This document shows, in pieces, positions 15,906-24,066 of a stretch of DNA of 31,644 nt. How positions within the stretch are numbered: the stretch's first letter is position 1; the number at the start of each line of letters is the position of its first letter. Both the position numbers and the translations under genes were made by a program. Source of the stretch: Clostridiaceae bacterium (GTDB taxonomy: Bacteria; Bacillota; Clostridia; Peptostreptococcales; Peptostreptococcaceae); NCBI GenBank assembly GCA_902362365.1, contig CABIVQ010000040.1:1-31644 (forward strand), read 5' to 3'. Below the pieces are notes generated by a model. It was not told the DNA's origin, did no database searches, and worked only from the letters and a program-made list of their open reading frames with translations.

Positions 15906-17054
15906 ATGAAGACATTTGAAGAATTAAAATTAAATGGTAATTTAATAAATGGACTTAAAAAGCAAGAAATTACATCTCCTACTGAGGTACAATCTCTTGT
16001 TTTTGAAAATATAATTAATAACAAAGATATTCTTGCAAATTCTCAAACTGGAAGTGGTAAAACATTATCTTATTTACTTCCTATGTTTGAAAAAGTAGAT
16101 ACTACAAAAAGAGAAACTCAAGTATTAGTTCTAGCACCTACTCATGAGCTAGTTGTTCAGATACATAATCAAATTGAATTATTAGCTAAGAATTCAGGAA
16201 TAGAAGTTACTTCTCTTCCAATATTCGGTGAAGTTAATATTCAAAAACAAATAAAAAATATAAAAAATGTAAAACCTCATATAGCAGTAGGGTCTTGTGG
16301 TAGAGTTTTAGATTTAATAAATCAAAAAAAGTTAAAAGCTCATACTATTAAGACTATTATATTAGATGAGGTTGACAGCTTACTAAGCGGAAACAATGTA
16401 TCATATGTTAAAGATATAGTAAAATCAACTTTAAGAGATAGACAATTATTAGGATTCTCCGCTTCATTAACTGATGAAACTATTGATTTATGCAAAGAAA
16501 TGATGAAGAAACCTTTAGTAATAAATGCTACTAAAGAAGTTACTATCAATCCTAAAATAAAACACATGTACTTATTAGGAGAAAGAAGAGAAAAATTTGA
16601 TTTACTTAGAAAAGCTTTAGCTGCTACTACTCCCAAAAGAGCAATAGTTTTCGTTAATAACGAAAAAAGTATTGAAGTTATAACTTCTAAATTAAATTAT
16701 CATGGATATAAAGCTGTTGGTATATTTGGAGATATGTCAAAGGAAGATAGAAAGAATGCTATCAATGCTTTTAGGTTGGGAAAAGCTAAAGTCTTAGTAT
16801 CTTCAGATTTATCTGCAAGAGGATTAGATGTCGTTGATACTAGCCACGTATTTAACCTAGACTTCCCCGGAAGTAAAAACGAATATATACATAGAGCTGG
16901 TAGAACTGCAAGAGGAAATAGAAATGGTAATGCTATTTCTATAGTTACTAAAGGTGAACTTGCTGATATAAAACGATATAAAAGAGAATTTAATATTGAT
17001 ATAAAGCCTAAGGTAATTAAATACGGTAAGTTCTTCGATAGTAGAAGTAAATAA
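15906..17054 (+). CDS. DEAD-box-family RNA helicase, divergent motifs
   Basis: A 382-residue helicase core with almost no extensions. It has a Q motif ending in Gln29, Walker A SQTGSGKT (46-53), motif Ia PTHELV (79-84; usual PTRELA), motif II DEVD (154-157; usual DEAD), motif III SAS (185-187; usual SAT), motif IV IVFVNN, motif V ARGLD (304-308) and motif VI HRAGRTAR (329-336). It should unwind short RNA duplexes with ATP, for example in ribosome assembly or cold adaptation. It lacks the C-terminal RNA-binding domain of DbpA-type enzymes. The variant motifs mark it as a paralogue rather than a standard CshA. The start is supported by AAAAGGAG. A single-gene unit with its own terminator. Confidence 0.88.
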   Translation: MKTFEELKLNGNLINGLKKQEITSPTEVQSLVFENIINNKDILANSQTGSGKTLSYLLPMFEKVDTTKRETQVLVLAPTHELVVQIHNQIELLAKNSGIEVTSLPIFGEVNIQKQIKNIKNVKPHIAVGSCGRVLDLINQKKLKAHTIKTIILDEVDSLLSGNNVSYVKDIVKSTLRDRQLLGFSASLTDETIDLCKEMMKKPLVINATKEVTINPKIKHMYLLGERREKFDLLRKALAATTPKRAIVFVNNEKSIEVITSKLNYHGYKAVGIFGDMSKEDRKNAINAFRLGKAKVLVSSDLSARGLDVVDTSHVFNLDFPGSKNEYIHRAGRTARGNRNGNAISIVTKGELADIKRYKREFNIDIKPKVIKYGKFFDSRSK

Positions 17055-17073
17055 TTAAATTATTAAATATAAT

Positions 17074-17110
17074 ATGAAAAAGGGTATGTTTCAATCATAC
17101 CCTTTTTCAT
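17074..17110 (+). terminator. Terminator of the helicase gene
   Basis: A perfect 15-bp stem (17074-17088 with 17096-17110) with A and T runs in its arms and a 7-base loop, 20 bp after the stop codon. Confidence 0.85.
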
Positions 17111-17254
17111 ACTTATATATTATAAACTTACCTAAGATTGATATAGTTAATAATTTTTATTATCAAATACATTTAATTATATTTACTTTTTTAGTTCCAA
17201 TTTACATTCTTTTGAAATATTATATAGTATTTCAATAAGTTTTGGAGGTAAGAG

Positions 17255-18484
17255 ATGGATTTCATTGACAATATAGTATCAAATCGACTTGGGGGTAACA
17301 ATTTTTTTAACGAAAGTAGAGTATTTAAATTTGAAAAACTAAAAATGATAAGAGATGATTTAAAGGCTAAAAATCCTGATATAAAGATAATAGATATGGG
17401 TGTTGGAGAACCTAACAAAATGGCTGATAAATCCATAGTAAATGTACTTAGCATCGAAGCTAATAAAGAAGAAAATCGATTTTATGCTGATAACGGAATA
17501 TTAGATTTTAAAATCGCAGCTTGCTCTTATTTAAAGGATTTATATAACTTAGATAATATAAATCCAGCTAATATTGTTCATGGTATTGGATCTAAATCTA
17601 TATTAGCTATGATTCCAACTTGCTTTATTAACCCTGGCGATGTCACTTTAATGACAGTTCCTGGTTATCCAATAATAGCTAATCATACTAAGTTCCTTGG
17701 TGGTGAAGTATATAACTTAAAATTATGCGAGTATAATAACTTTTATCCAGAGTTAGACTCCATACCTGAAGACATTCTAAAAAGGGCTAAGCTATTATAT
17801 CTTAACTATCCAAACAATCCTACTGGACAAGTAGCTACAATAGAGTTTTATGAAAAAGTAATTGAATTTGCTAAGAAAAACAATGTTCTAATTGTGTCTG
17901 ATGTTGCTTATGGACCTTTAGTTTTTGATGGAAATAAACCATTAAGTATATTTACCGTTGATAAAAACATGGAATATTCTATAGAACTACATTCTTTATC
18001 TAAAGCTTTTAATATGACAGGTTGGAGACTAGCATTTTTACTTGGCTCTGAAAAATCTATAAAATTATTTTCTACAGTTAAAAGCTATGGTGATTCTGGA
18101 CAATTTAGAGCTATACAAAAAGCAGGCATATATGCACTAAATCATAAAGAATTGATAGATGAAAATATAAAAAGATATGATAGAAGATTTAAACTACTAG
18201 TAGATGCACTAAATGAAGTTGGTTTTGATGCAAAAAAACCAAAAGGAGGGTTCTACTGCTATACTGCAATTCCAAAAGGAGTAAAAAGCAAACTAACTTT
18301 TGAAAATGCTGAAGAAGCAAGCTATTATATACTAAAAAATGCATATATCTCAACAGTCCCATGGGACGAATGTGGAGGCTTTTTAAGATTTTCAGTAACC
18401 TTCGAAGCAAATTCAATAGAAGAAGAAATACAAACAATAAACGAACTTAAAAAAAGACTTCAAAGTCTAGATTTGGAATTCTAA
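17255..18484 (+). CDS. dapL: LL-diaminopimelate aminotransferase-like PLP enzyme
   Basis: A 409-residue class I/II aminotransferase. The PLP Schiff-base lysine is Lys250 in SLSKAFNMTGWR. The cofactor pocket also shows NYPNNPTG (184-191), Asp216 and Tyr219, and Arg258. Length and motifs fit LL-DAP aminotransferases (about 410 residues), which convert tetrahydrodipicolinate directly to LL-diaminopimelate for lysine and peptidoglycan synthesis. A different amino acid aminotransferase cannot be ruled out. No other dap gene lies in the window and no lysine riboswitch is visible upstream. The start is supported by TTGGAGGTAAGAG. A nested inverted repeat lies about 115 bp downstream and may end the transcript. 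Confidence 0.78.
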   Translation: MDFIDNIVSNRLGGNNFFNESRVFKFEKLKMIRDDLKAKNPDIKIIDMGVGEPNKMADKSIVNVLSIEANKEENRFYADNGILDFKIAACSYLKDLYNLDNINPANIVHGIGSKSILAMIPTCFINPGDVTLMTVPGYPIIANHTKFLGGEVYNLKLCEYNNFYPELDSIPEDILKRAKLLYLNYPNNPTGQVATIEFYEKVIEFAKKNNVLIVSDVAYGPLVFDGNKPLSIFTVDKNMEYSIELHSLSKAFNMTGWRLAFLLGSEKSIKLFSTVKSYGDSGQFRAIQKAGIYALNHKELIDENIKRYDRRFKLLVDALNEVGFDAKKPKGGFYCYTAIPKGVKSKLTFENAEEASYYILKNAYISTVPWDECGGFLRFSVTFEANSIEEEIQTINELKKRLQSLDLEF

Positions 18485-18600
18485 TATAGACTTCATATCA
18501 TTATATTTTTATGCTTATTATTTTCTGTTATTTTTATTTAACACCCTAATACTAGATATTAGTAAATAGTGGTATATTTAAAAGGAGTGTCAAGTACCCA

Positions 18601-18679
18601 GAGAAAGTGTGAAAATTAATTTACCGAATATTCGCAGATACAATCTGCATGGTAGGTAAATTAATTTTCACACTTTCTC
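18601..18679. repeat. Nested perfect inverted repeat (25-bp arms)
   Basis: Two perfect 25-bp arms (18601-18625 and 18655-18679) begin with GAGAAAGTGTGAAAA and flank a 29-base centre. The centre holds its own 6-bp hairpin, GCAGAT-ACA-ATCTGC (18634-18648), and the palindrome GAATATTC (18626-18633). Weaker pairing continues outside (about 18577-18600 with 18680-18715). It lies between two convergent genes. It may be a terminator without a T run, a small structured RNA or a miniature inverted-repeat element. Confidence 0.7.
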
Positions 18680-18717
18680 GCTGTATATTAAGCCACCCCC
18701 TTTAAGCCCCTCCAATA

Positions 18718-19587
18718 CTAATAAGCTAATATTTCTATTCCATCTTCTGTTACTAGGATCATATTTTCCCATTGTGCAGATAAAGAACCATCTTCTGTAC
18801 AAGCAGTCCATCCATTATCAGCATCTATATATATGTCACTCTTACCTTCATTGATCATAGGCTCAATAGTAAACATCATGCCTGGTGCTAAAACCATTCC
18901 TTCGCCCTCTCTTCCATAGTGGAATACAAATGGTTCTTCATGGAAGTCAAGTCCGATACCATGACCACCAAATTCTCTTACTACGCTATAACCATTTTCT
19001 TTTGCATGTTTTTGTATAGCTGCACCTATATCACCTAAGTGCCCCCAAGGTTTTACAGATTCTATACCTTTTATCATACACTCTTTAGTCACTTCTACTA
19101 GTCTTTTAGCTCTATCACTAACATCACCTATCATAAACATTCTAGATGCATCAGAATAATATCCATTATAAATTGTAGATACATCTACATTTATTATATC
19201 TCCATTTTGTAATACTCTATCTTCACTTGGTATACCATGGCATACTTCATCATTTATAGAAGTACAAACACTTTTAGGGAATCCTGAGAATCCTAAAGGA
19301 GCTGGTACTGCACCTTGAGATATAGTATATTCATGAACTATTTTATCTATATCCTCAGTAGTCATACCTTCTTTTATATTTTCTGCAACTAAATCTAGTA
19401 TTGCATTATTTATTTTCGCACTTTCTTTTATTTTTTCTATCTGTTCTTTATTTTTTATTAAATCTCTAGAAGGTACTTTATGACCTTTTCTCTTTAGCTC
19501 ATCTAATTTTTCATCAAATTTCATATGACATTTTTTATATTTTTGATTGCTACCACACCAGCACTCATCGTTTCTTCCTAAACTCAT
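18718..19587 (-). CDS. map: Methionine aminopeptidase type I with N-terminal SEC-C motif
   Basis: A 289-residue metalloprotease that removes the initiator methionine from nascent proteins. The two-metal site is complete: Asp135, Asp146, His209, Glu242 and Glu274. Second-shell His117 (VCHGIP) and His216 match the catalytic histidines of type I enzymes. The first 22 residues form a SEC-C zinc motif (Cys9-x-Cys11, Cys20-His21), absent from E. coli Map but present in many Firmicutes forms. It probably helps ribosome or partner binding. The start is supported by AAAGGAGTTTAATA. It is a stand-alone copy, outside the ribosomal protein operon where map often lies, so a second map may exist elsewhere in the genome. 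Confidence 0.95.
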   Translation of the reverse strand: MSLGRNDECWCGSNQKYKKCHMKFDEKLDELKRKGHKVPSRDLIKNKEQIEKIKESAKINNAILDLVAENIKEGMTTEDIDKIVHEYTISQGAVPAPLGFSGFPKSVCTSINDEVCHGIPSEDRVLQNGDIINVDVSTIYNGYYSDASRMFMIGDVSDRAKRLVEVTKECMIKGIESVKPWGHLGDIGAAIQKHAKENGYSVVREFGGHGIGLDFHEEPFVFHYGREGEGMVLAPGMMFTIEPMINEGKSDIYIDADNGWTACTEDGSLSAQWENMILVTEDGIEILAY

Positions 19588-19649
19588 TATTAAACTCCTT
19601 TCTCATTATAGATATAATATAATAATATACCTATATATATTACATGTCA

Positions 19650-19678
19650 AAGAAGCCTTAGATTTCCTAAGACTTCTT
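19650..19678 (-). terminator. Terminator-like hairpin downstream of the U32 gene
   Basis: A 12-bp stem with one mismatch (19650-19661 with 19667-19678) and a 5-base loop, located 15 bp past the stop of the U32 gene on the minus strand. The T run is weak. Confidence 0.6.
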
Positions 19679-19692
19679 GATTTAATCTATTA

Positions 19693-20931
19693 TTATATAT
19701 TTAAAACTGTAATTGGCTTTCTTAATATATAGTCTTTTTCTACATCAAGGTCTAACTTCATTTTTACAGTTTGTCTTGCATGAGGAGCTGATTCTATTGG
19801 CTCACCATCTTCATTGTACATTTCTAATATTATTGCATGCATAGTTTCTTTAAATGGCCCTATAACTTCAATTTTATCTCCTACATACATCTTATTTCTT
19901 TGTTCTACTACTACAAGTCCAGTCTCTTCTTCATGACCTTTAACTAAACCAATAAAATCATAGTTTCTTATATAAGACGCAGATTTATAATTATGAGAAT
20001 TTGAATCTGGTCTATCAAAGAAGAACCCCGTACTGTAATCTCTATGACTACCTTTTTTAAGTTCTTCTAGCCACATAGGATTAAACTTCCAGTTTTCTGG
20101 ATCTTTATAATATTCATCAAGCGCCATTCTATATGCTCTAACAGTTGTAGCTACATAGTAAGCTGTTTTCATTCTCCCTTCTATTTTTAAGCTTGTTATA
20201 CCACTATCAAATATTTCGGGTATATATTCTATCATACATAAATCTTTAGAGTTAAAGAAGAACTCCGGATCTATATCATCTAATACTTGCTTATATTCAC
20301 CTGGACCTACTTCTTCCATTAATGTATACTTCCATCTACAAGATTGTGCACAAGAACCTTTATTAGCATCTCTTCCTGTAGTATGATTACTTATTACACA
20401 TTTTCCTGAGTATGACATACACATAGCTCCATGAACAAAAGTTTCTATATCCATATCAGCTGGCGTATTTTCTCTTAATTCTTTAATTTCCTCAAATGAT
20501 AATTCTCTAGCAGTAACAACTCTTTTAGCTCCTTGTTTATACCAAAAAGCTGCTGAAGCTGCATTTGTAGTACTAGCTTGAGTACTTATGTGTATTTCCA
20601 TGTTAGGTATTGTTTCTTTTACATAAGTAAATACACCTGGATCACTTACTATAACTGCATCAACGCCGATCTCTTGTAGCTCTAATAAGTAGTCTTTTAA
20701 TTGTAATAAATCATCATTTCTTGGAATTATATTTATAGTAACAAAAACTTGTTTTCCTCTTTCATGAGCAAAGTTTACACCTTCTATCATATCTTCTTTG
20801 CTAAAGTTTTTTGCGGCAGATCTCATTCCAAATATTTCTCCACCTATATATACTGCATCCGCTCCATAAGTAAATGCTATCTTTAATCTCTCTAAATCAC
20901 CTGCAGGTGCTAATAATTCTACCTTTCTCAT
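19693..20931 (-). CDS. trhP: Peptidase U32 family protein, tRNA U34 hydroxylation (TrhP-like)
   Basis: A 412-residue protein of family U32, once named a collagenase, now known for RNA hydroxylation. It resembles Bacillus YrrO/TrhP2, which takes part in making 5-hydroxyuridine at position 34 of tRNAs and uses prephenate. The family signature ETFVHGAMCMSYSGKCVIS lies at 163-181. Cys171, Cys178, Cys194 and Cys198 are the four conserved cysteines thought to hold an iron-sulfur cluster. A C-terminal beta-barrel-like domain follows from about residue 320. The start is supported by AAAGGAGATAAA. A nearby partner (YrrN or O-methyltransferase YrrM) is not in this window. The next gene on the same strand, map, is separated by a hairpin. 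Confidence 0.82.
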   Translation of the reverse strand: MRKVELLAPAGDLERLKIAFTYGADAVYIGGEIFGMRSAAKNFSKEDMIEGVNFAHERGKQVFVTINIIPRNDDLLQLKDYLLELQEIGVDAVIVSDPGVFTYVKETIPNMEIHISTQASTTNAASAAFWYKQGAKRVVTARELSFEEIKELRENTPADMDIETFVHGAMCMSYSGKCVISNHTTGRDANKGSCAQSCRWKYTLMEEVGPGEYKQVLDDIDPEFFFNSKDLCMIEYIPEIFDSGITSLKIEGRMKTAYYVATTVRAYRMALDEYYKDPENWKFNPMWLEELKKGSHRDYSTGFFFDRPDSNSHNYKSASYIRNYDFIGLVKGHEEETGLVVVEQRNKMYVGDKIEVIGPFKETMHAIILEMYNEDGEPIESAPHARQTVKMKLDLDVEKDYILRKPITVLNI

Positions 20932-21180
20932 TTTATCTCCTTTATATATTAATTTTTCTTTTTACGTAATTAGGTTCGATTTTATTAATTTACCCAAATA
21001 AAATTATACAAAACTTATATTCTATATATCTCTCCTATTTGGTAATATTTTATATAGTATTATATCATATTTTGTGCTAACTATTTTATATAAATATATT
21101 TATAGTAAAATCTTTCAACTTTTATAATAACTCTTATTTAATTAAATATAAAGGAATAATTAAAAATTCATTATATTCAA

Positions 21181-21210
21181 TATAAAAGGCCTATCATACA
21201 AGATAGACCT
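21181..21210 (-). terminator. Terminator of the 78-residue protein gene
   Basis: A 9-bp stem with one mismatch (21187-21195 with 21202-21210) and a 6-base loop. On the minus strand it is followed by TTTTATA. It starts 7 bp past the stop codon. Confidence 0.75.
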
Positions 21211-21216
21211 ACTTAT

Positions 21217-21453
21217 TTAATGTTTCATATTATTTTTAGATTCTTTTTCCATTTGTTTTTTTAATTCTCTTGAAAATTTCTTTTCTTCATATTTTTCCAT
21301 CATTTCATCTTTTTTCATTTCCATAGATGCCATAGCACCCTTAAAGTCATCTTTTAAATCTTCAGCTGTATGTTTCATTACATGCCCTACTTTTTGTGCG
21401 CCTTCTTTCATATCATTTTTCATATTATTCATTTCTTTTTGTAGCTTATCCAT
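21217..21453 (-). CDS. Small amphipathic helical protein, 78 residues
   Basis: A Lys/Glu/Met-rich protein with no Cys, Pro or Trp, predicted almost wholly helical. About 11-residue periodic patterns such as MKNDMKEGAQKVGHVMKHTA and LKDDFKGAMASMEMKKDEMM give amphipathic helices. This resembles YtxH-like or LEA-like stress proteins, but I do not place it in a named family. A very strong AGAGGAGG site precedes the ATG, which suggests high expression. It is a single-gene unit with its own terminator. It is divergent from the split permease and 123 bp away. No membrane segment or signal peptide is visible. Roles in membrane-surface binding or stress protection are only guesses. Confidence 0.75.
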   Translation of the reverse strand: MDKLQKEMNNMKNDMKEGAQKVGHVMKHTAEDLKDDFKGAMASMEMKKDEMMEKYEEKKFSRELKKQMEKESKNNMKH

Positions 21454-21518
21454 ATAAAAGCCTCCTCTAATATTGTTTTTATTATTTTTTCCAAAAAGTA
21501 TAAAATTATTTGCTTCAC

Positions 21519-21544
21519 TAATGTATTTAAATTTTCATACATTA
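21519..21544. promoter_or_regulatory. Inverted repeat upstream of the split permease
   Basis: TAATGTAT and ATACATTA (21519-21526, 21537-21544) around a 10-base spacer, 31 bp before the permease start. It is a candidate operator for either of two divergent genes. Confidence 0.35.
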
Positions 21545-21575
21545 AAGTATTAGATTAATTAGGGGGTTATTTTTT

Positions 21576-22055
21576 ATGACATCTTATATTCTTTATGGTC
21601 TTGCTATAGCTTTATTTATAATTTCATATATAAAAGACAAGTCAAAAACAAAAATTGCTCTAAAAAAAGCCTTTAAGTCCTTCGAAAATATAATGCCTCA
21701 ATTTTTATCTATTATTATTATAGTAGGAATAGTTTTATCTATTCTCGATACAGATACAATCTCAAAACTTATCGGTTCTGAATCAGGATTTTTAGGAGTT
21801 TTTTTATCTTCTACCGTAGGCTCTATTGTTCTGATGCCTACATTTGTTGCCTTTTCTACAGCAGATACTTTGCTTAAAAGTGGTGCTGGATATTCTCAAG
21901 TTGGAGCATTAGTATCAACTCTTACATTAGTTGGTGTTATGACTTTTACACTTGAGTCTCAATATATTGGTAAAAAAGCTGCATTTTATAGAAATTTCAT
22001 AGCTTTTTTATTTTCATTTATAGTTGCTTTTTTCATGGGGGTGTTTTTAGGATGA
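21576..22055 (+). CDS. Split ArsP/DUF318-type permease, N-terminal half
   Basis: A 159-residue membrane protein with about five hydrophobic segments. It matches the first half of the DUF318 (ArsP_1) permease family: a short cytoplasmic Lys-rich linker after segment 1 (IKDKSKTKIALKKAF), then a long segment and the GFLGVFLSSTVGSIVLMPTF re-entrant-like stretch. Normal family members are single chains of about 300-350 residues. Here the second half is encoded by the next gene, overlapping by 4 bp (ATGA), so the two products probably assemble as one transporter. The family includes organoarsenic exporters, but the substrate here is unknown. The start is supported by AGGGGG. The overlap and two intact ribosome sites argue against a recent frameshift. 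Confidence 0.75.
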   Translation: MTSYILYGLAIALFIISYIKDKSKTKIALKKAFKSFENIMPQFLSIIIIVGIVLSILDTDTISKLIGSESGFLGVFLSSTVGSIVLMPTFVAFSTADTLLKSGAGYSQVGALVSTLTLVGVMTFTLESQYIGKKAAFYRNFIAFLFSFIVAFFMGVFLG

Positions 22056-22582
22056 TTAAATTAAAATTTATATTAAATAGATATAAACTTTTCCTAATAT
22101 TTTCTATTATTTTAATCTTACTATTTATTTTTAATAGAAACTTAGGTGTTAATATATTTAATAATGCAAAGGGTAGTTTTTTACAAATGTTAGCTGTACT
22201 TCCTCCTATCATGCTTCTACTAGGCCTTATGGATGAATGGGTTTCTAGAAAATCAATGATGAAGTATATGGGAGAAGATTCAAGTATTCTAGGGATAATT
22301 TTATCAATTTTACTAGCTGCATTTGCTGCTGGACCAATGTATGCAGCCTTTCCTTTTACTGCTGTTCTAATAAATAAAGGTGTTAAGTTTTCCAATATAA
22401 TAATTTTTATGAATTCTTGGTGTGTAATTAAAATTTCTACTTTATTATTTGAAATTAGCTCTTTAGGATATAAGTTTACTTTATATAGATTAATAATAGA
22501 TTTTATTGGTGTTATTGCCATGGGATATTTAGTTGATTATATAGTTAATAAAGCACCTAAAAAAAAATCCTGTAAGTTTTAA
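22052..22582 (+). CDS. Split ArsP/DUF318-type permease, C-terminal half
   Basis: A 176-residue membrane protein with about five hydrophobic segments, matching the second half of DUF318 permeases. The conserved blocks are VLPPIMLLLGLMDEWVSRKSM, with an acidic residue at Asp61-Glu62, and LLAAFAAGPMYAAFPFTAVL, a repeat of the GS/GP-rich stretch in the first half. A cysteine, Cys124, lies in FMNSWCVIKIS. Translation probably couples to the upstream gene by the ATGA overlap, and GGGGGTG lies just upstream. The last codons form part of the terminator stem. The two genes form an operon. Confidence 0.75.
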   Translation: MIKLKFILNRYKLFLIFSIILILLFIFNRNLGVNIFNNAKGSFLQMLAVLPPIMLLLGLMDEWVSRKSMMKYMGEDSSILGIILSILLAAFAAGPMYAAFPFTAVLINKGVKFSNIIIFMNSWCVIKISTLLFEISSLGYKFTLYRLIIDFIGVIAMGYLVDYIVNKAPKKKSCKF

Positions 22583-22597
22583 CTTACAGGATTTTTT
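22562..22597 (+). terminator. Terminator of the split permease operon
   Basis: A perfect 17-bp stem (22562-22578 with 22581-22597) that overlaps the final codons and ends in six T. A strong intrinsic terminator. Confidence 0.9.
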
Positions 22598-22599
22598 CA

Positions 22600-22647
22600 C
22601 TATAACTATACCCTACTGGAGGATGTGAGGGAGGATTATAGTCATAG
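22600..22647. repeat. Inverted repeat with a CsoR-like half-site
   Basis: CTATAACTATACCCT (22600-22614) pairs, with small mismatches, with AGGATTATAGTCATAG (22632-22647) around a purine-rich centre. TATACCCTA inside the left arm is identical to the left half of the copper operator at 27383-27403. It lies between the convergent permease and kinase operons. The function is unclear. Confidence 0.35.
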
Positions 22648-22742
22648 TCTAGTATTATGGTCTTAAGCTAGTCTTTTCATTTATTATGATACAATTCCTA
22701 TGTGAATTTAATGTGTAATTATTATGAAAACTGCTTGAATTT

Positions 22743-22782
22743 AATACTTTATAAAAATTTATTAATATTTTTATAAAGTATT
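22743..22782 (-). terminator. Hairpin downstream of the sensor kinase gene
   Basis: A perfect 16-bp AT-rich stem (22743-22758 with 22767-22782) 13 bp past the kinase stop codon. It lacks a clear T run but is well placed to end the two-component operon. Confidence 0.6.
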
Positions 22783-22794
22783 CACTTCTATTAT

Positions 22795-24066
22795 CTAAAT
22801 TTTTATAGTAAATACAACGGAATTATTCCTATTTTTTATACTATATTCGAAGCCGTGACTTTTTAAAATTGTACTTACGATATATAATCCAAGGCCACTC
22901 CCTCCAGTTTTTCTTGATCGTGATTTTTCTACTCTAAAAAATGGATTAAATATCTCTTCTAGATATTTTTTCTCTATTATTACACCTGTATTTTCGATTT
23001 CTAAATAAGTTTTTATACTTCTTCCATTTTTTCTTTTATAAAGTCTTATCGTTACAGTTTCTCCCTCTGGAGAGTACTTTATTGCATTGTTGATGATATT
23101 ATTAATTGCTCTTGTTATTTTTTCTTCATCAGCAATTATACTTATATTCTCATCTATTTTTAAAACTATTTTTAAATTTTTCTCTTCAATTAAAAAGATT
23201 TGTCTTTTAACCAGATTCTCTATAAGATGACTTAAATTTATATTTGTTAAGTATAAATCTTGCTTTAATGTCTCACTCTTAGAAACCTCAATCATCTCAT
23301 TTACTAATTCTTTTAACTCTTGAGTGCTTTCATATGACTTTTTAAGATAAGTATCTCTATCCTTGTATTTTCCTATATTATAAATCATCCCTTCTATTTG
23401 ACCACTTATTATAGTTATTGGCGTTTTTAATTCATGAGATATTGTAGCTATAAAATCTCTTCTTTTCTGCTCTTGTTCTCTTTCACTTTCAATTATTTTA
23501 ATTAATGGCCTTGTAATAGTTGATGAATATATAAATGCTCCGATCATACCTACAAAAACTGCTACTAGTAATATATACGGCATAATCTTTCTAATAACCT
23601 GGCTAGCTTCATCTATAGGTTGAAGTGGCATCATTATATCAAGTCTATATGGAGTACTCTTATCAGTGGTTGATATATGTGTAGACATAGTATACTCCTT
23701 AGCTATTTTTCCAAGTTTCAATATATTTTTTGATTGATACTTATCAAATTTAAATAAAAGAATCTCATTATTTCCATACACAATCCTTCCACTAGTGTCA
23801 CTTAATAAAATTGCTAAATTTTGTTTTTTCGCTATATCATAAAGATTATTCTCCAATTCTTTAGTATCATGATAAGCTGCCTTTTCTATTAATATACTTA
23901 TTTCTTCATGTAGAGATTCTATTTTATATTTATGATAGTATGATGGCAGTAAATAATATAGTATTAGATATATTATTAAAGCTAAGGCTATAAGTAATCC
24001 GCTAGTTATGCCAAATAACTTATATTTTATACTTAAATTTTCCCATTTATCCAATATCTTTTTCAA
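22795..24066 (-). CDS. Sensor histidine kinase
   Basis: A 423-residue membrane kinase. Segment 1 spans about residues 15-40, an extracytoplasmic sensor region covers 41-160, and segment 2 spans 161-183. A short linker rather than a full HAMP domain leads to the HisKA domain with phospho-acceptor His211 (ISHELKTPI). The ATPase domain has the N box NNIINNAIKYSPEG, a G1-like region with EIFNPFFRVE, and GGSGLGLYIV. It should phosphorylate the response regulator encoded just upstream. I start it at TTG (24064-24066), which overlaps the regulator gene by 20 bp. No in-frame ATG lies near, and GGGATAGG precedes it. The signal is unknown. Neighbours (a split permease and a copper ATPase) hint at envelope or metal stress. 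Confidence 0.9.
   Translation of the reverse strand: MKKILDKWENLSIKYKLFGITSGLLIALALIIYLILYYLLPSYYHKYKIESLHEEISILIEKAAYHDTKELENNLYDIAKKQNLAILLSDTSGRIVYGNNEILLFKFDKYQSKNILKLGKIAKEYTMSTHISTTDKSTPYRLDIMMPLQPIDEASQVIRKIMPYILLVAVFVGMIGAFIYSSTITRPLIKIIESEREQEQKRRDFIATISHELKTPITIISGQIEGMIYNIGKYKDRDTYLKKSYESTQELKELVNEMIEVSKSETLKQDLYLTNINLSHLIENLVKRQIFLIEEKNLKIVLKIDENISIIADEEKITRAINNIINNAIKYSPEGETVTIRLYKRKNGRSIKTYLEIENTGVIIEKKYLEEIFNPFFRVEKSRSRKTGGSGLGLYIVSTILKSHGFEYSIKNRNNSVVFTIKI

Noticed and set aside
16340..16636. A 98-codon minus-strand frame inside the helicase gene
   Set aside because: The plus-strand helicase shows all motifs in frame. This is a shadow.
17111..17254. Lysine riboswitch upstream of the LL-DAP aminotransferase gene
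   Set aside because: The leader is only about 140 bp, very AT-rich, and shows none of the conserved lysine aptamer helices.
22033..22521. A 162-codon minus-strand frame opposite the split permease
   Set aside because: It lies antisense to two genes with good ribosome sites, an ATGA coupling and a terminator. Its composition is that of a shadow frame.
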